Source of the DNA: an uncultured Collinsella sp.
Lineage (GTDB): Bacteria; Actinomycetota; Coriobacteriia; Coriobacteriales; Coriobacteriaceae
Direction of reading: 5' to 3'
Length of the DNA: 14,767 nt
NCBI GenBank assembly: GCA_902479095.1
Contig: CABSNL010000049.1
Coordinates: 1 to 14,767 of the forward strand
Every line of letters starts with the position of its first letter. The stretch's first letter is position 1. Below, in pieces: positions 14,725 to 14,767 of the stretch. Below the pieces are notes generated by a model. That model saw only the letters and a program-made list of their open reading frames with translations. It was not told where the DNA came from and did no database searches. A program made the translations under genes and the position numbers.

Positions 14725-14767
14725 CTGTCTCTTATACACATCTGACGCTGCCGACGAAGCTAGAAGT
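14725..14767. other. Sequencing adapter read-through (Nextera Tn5 end plus i5 index)
   Basis: Bases 14725-14743 read CTGTCTCTTATACACATCT, the Tn5 mosaic end, and 14744-14757 read GACGCTGCCGACGA, completing the reverse complement of the Nextera Read 1 transposase adapter. Bases 14758-14765 (AGCTAGAA) occupy the index slot and equal the reverse complement of the i5 index I recall as S515 (TTCTAGCT). The final GT starts the flow-cell primer segment. This is synthetic, not genomic. It also creates a false minus-strand start reading MCIRDS. Confidence 0.98.

Noticed and set aside
14724..14767. Transposon insertion in addA suggested by the Tn5-end sequence
   Set aside because: The sequence runs from the mosaic end into the synthetic Read 1 adapter and an index, so it is library read-through, not a cellular Tn5.
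1..14767. CRISPR array, tRNA, rRNA, toxin-antitoxin or defence island
   Set aside because: No regularly spaced repeats, tRNA cloverleaf or rRNA-like stretch was seen, and AddAB-like genes here are housekeeping repair genes rather than a defence cluster.

Overview
The window is GC-rich DNA that reads like a chromosomal segment of a gut Coriobacteriia (Actinomycetota), most likely Collinsella. That assignment is an inference from the gene set (FucO-type dehydrogenase, YerC-type TrpR, MnmA, CysK next to a cysteine-rich Rrf2 regulator, a divergent AddB/AddA pair) and from the look of the intergenic sequence; no database search was possible. It is mostly housekeeping and central-metabolism DNA. 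I found no transposase, CRISPR array, rRNA, tRNA or prophage module.

Layout. 1-159 (-): N-terminus of an unrecognised Gln/Lys-rich protein, GTG start, cut by the window edge. 413-1129 (+): six-helix DUF1275/YoaK membrane protein, then an intrinsic terminator. 1295-2461 (+): fucO, lactaldehyde reductase, with strongly optimised codons, an inverted-repeat upstream region and its own terminator. 2547-3065: about 500 bases without a gene, rich in hairpins and containing an inverted 13-base motif. 3066-4109 (+): M42-family metallopeptidase. 4161-4231: a perfect 27-bp inverted repeat between convergent genes. 4246-5346 (-): mnmA, tRNA 2-thiouridylase. 5528-6466 (-): cysK, cysteine synthase. 6720-7148 (+): Rrf2 regulator with four clustered cysteines, divergent from cysK. 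7290-7655 (-): small four-helix holin-like membrane protein (PF04020 type). 7980-8279 (+): TrpR/YerC-type DNA-binding protein. 8463-11561 (+) and 11565 to the end (+): AddB-like nuclease and AddA-like helicase-nuclease, three bases apart, forming one recombination-repair operon.

How the genes relate. CysK makes the cysteine whose sulfur, after desulfuration and relay, MnmA puts into tRNA, and the Rrf2 protein is placed to sense cysteine or Fe-S status and act on cysK; this is a plausible local sulfur theme, not a proven regulon. AddB and AddA are expected to form one complex that resects double-strand breaks. FucO and the peptidase are stand-alone transcription units.

The last 43 bases (14725-14767) are not genomic. 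They match the Nextera transposon-end adapter read-through followed by an i5 index, so the AddA frame is truncated by a library artefact inside its C-terminal nuclease domain. No clearly new biological system is visible. The items most worth a second look are the adapter, the large palindrome, the structured non-coding block before the peptidase, the reduced Fe-S cysteine set in AddB, and the Rrf2 cysteine cluster next to cysK.
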